Shown here: piece after piece, positions 63,468-64,000 of the stretch
Numbering within the stretch: position 1 is the first letter of the stretch
Layout: every line of letters begins with the position of its first letter
DNA from: Paragemmobacter amnigenus
Lineage (GTDB): Bacteria; Pseudomonadota; Alphaproteobacteria; Rhodobacterales; Rhodobacteraceae
Direction of reading: 5' to 3'
Assembly (NCBI RefSeq): GCF_009908265.2
Contig: NZ_JAAATX020000003.1
Location: forward strand, 298,942 to 362,941
DNA length: 64,000 nt
The notes under the pieces: model-generated
The model's database searches: none
Told to the model about the DNA's origin: nothing
Seen by the model: only the letters and a program-made list of their open reading frames with translations
Program-made: the position numbers and the translations under genes

Positions 63468-64000
63468 CAGAACAGTCCCTTCAGGTCGATGTCGTCTTGC
63501 GCCAGACCCCGCCGTGCGGGCAAGTCCAGCGTGGTTCCATTGCGGATCAGGTCAAAGCCCGCGCCCGTCGCGACCAGCGTCACATCGGCGGCGGCCGGAT
63601 GGGCGCAGCCCTTGGCACAGGCCGAGACATGCAGGACGCGCCCCTGCGGCACCTGCGGGGCCAGCCGCGCGGCAAGCGCGCGCACGGGGGCCACGGCCTG
63701 CAGGCAGGCAGGCGCGCCGCTGCACGCCTCCACCCGCCGGACGGGATCATCGCCGCGCGTCACCAGCCCCGGCAGGGCGGGCATCGCGGCCAGCCCTTCC
63801 ACCAGCAGCATCCGCCACGGCGTCACACGCAGCGGCCCCAGTGCCGCCAGCGCCGCCAGCGTCTGGGCCTGCATCTGGCCGAAGGCAAAGCCCACCAGCG
63901 CACCGCGCTCCACGATCCCCGGTTCCGGCGCGGCACAGGCCGCCGCAGGCGCGACCCGCGGCGCAAGCGCGCCCTCCGGCAGCACCCCGCGCCCCACCAG
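63467..64000 (-). CDS. cobG: Precorrin-3B synthase CobG, 5' end missing
   Basis: The last 177 codons are present; the N-terminal part lies beyond the right edge. The visible C-terminal half has the iron-sulfur/sirohaem-type cysteines CSGAPAC (C-x5-C) and SACAKGCAHP (C-x3-C), typical of CobG, a monooxygenase that needs O2. Its presence shows the aerobic B12 pathway. First gene of the visible cob operon. Confidence 0.9.
   Translation of the reverse strand: MVGRGVLPEGALAPRVAPAAACAAPEPGIVERGALVGFAFGQMQAQTLAALAALGPLRVTPWRMLLVEGLAAMPALPGLVTRGDDPVRRVEACSGAPACLQAVAPVRALAARLAPQVPQGRVLHVSACAKGCAHPAAADVTLVATGAGFDLIRNGTTLDLPARRGLAQDDIDLKGLF

Noticed and set aside
61374..64000. Cobalamin riboswitch in the cob cluster
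   Set aside because: No B12-box-like sequence or sufficient leader length is visible; the operon's upstream region lies beyond the right edge.

Overview
The window is very GC-rich, densely packed DNA from an alphaproteobacterium, almost certainly a member of the Rhodobacterales (Rhodobacter / Paracoccus / Gemmobacter-like). The evidence is a cbb3 oxidase locus ccoNOQP + ccoGHIS with FnrL-type boxes, a SAM/SAH riboswitch in front of metK (a class known from Rhodobacteraceae), the order miaB...phoH-ybeY-corC-lnt-metK, the aerobic CobG-type B12 pathway, Hint_2-domain proteins, and many 4-bp ATGA/GTGA gene overlaps. No rRNA, tRNA, insertion sequence, prophage or CRISPR array was seen.

Layout. 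1-5353: mnmH (cut by the left edge) and argE, a small exported protein, an iolG + SDR pair and a glutathione-transferase-like gene. 5517-9383: an ABC exporter pair (ybbP/ybbA type) divergent from the esterase tesA. 9539-12150: an FAD oxidase of the GlcD/D-2-hydroxyacid dehydrogenase type and an MFS carrier. 12277-17233: three haem genes (hemC, hemE, hemF) with a VOC protein, an EamA transporter and a possible Imm10-like protein between them. 17354-22984: a lipoprotein, a degenerate SDR, an rsmC-like methylase, clpS, a HAD hydrolase and a D-Ala-D-Ala carboxypeptidase with a SPOR domain. 23181-32773: the microaerobic respiration locus (ccoS-I-H-G, then ccoP-Q-O-N, then divergent uspA) with three FNR boxes and a BrnT-type toxin-antitoxin pair wedged between the two cco operons. 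33026-37732: SDR-cmk-aroA, an MBL-fold hydrolase, trmB. 38016-45985: metK, lnt, corC, ybeY, phoH and miaB, with a lipoprotein / OmpA-like pair inserted before miaB. 46175-55459: an accessory-looking block with a putative glycosyltransferase, two paralogous Hint-domain surface proteins and two membrane-bound LytTR regulators in alternating orientation. 55469-64000: the cobalamin operon cobG-H-I-J and cobL-E-M-B-A-F, with cobK on the opposite strand between cobL and cobJ.

How the genes connect. hemC/hemE/hemF and the cob genes supply tetrapyrroles; cobA draws on the same uroporphyrinogen III as hemE. The cco genes build and metallate the high-affinity oxidase used at low oxygen. metK supplies the SAM used by the Cob methyltransferases, TrmB, MiaB and the RsmC-like enzyme.

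The least explained features are (i) the LytTR / Hint / beta-propeller block at 47065-55459, (ii) families of short perfect palindromes with changing stems but fixed cores next to stop codons, some tandemly duplicated, (iii) two divergent gene pairs whose ATG codons share a single CATG, and (iv) a conserved Cys-containing module shared by the lipoprotein and the OmpA-like protein beside miaB.
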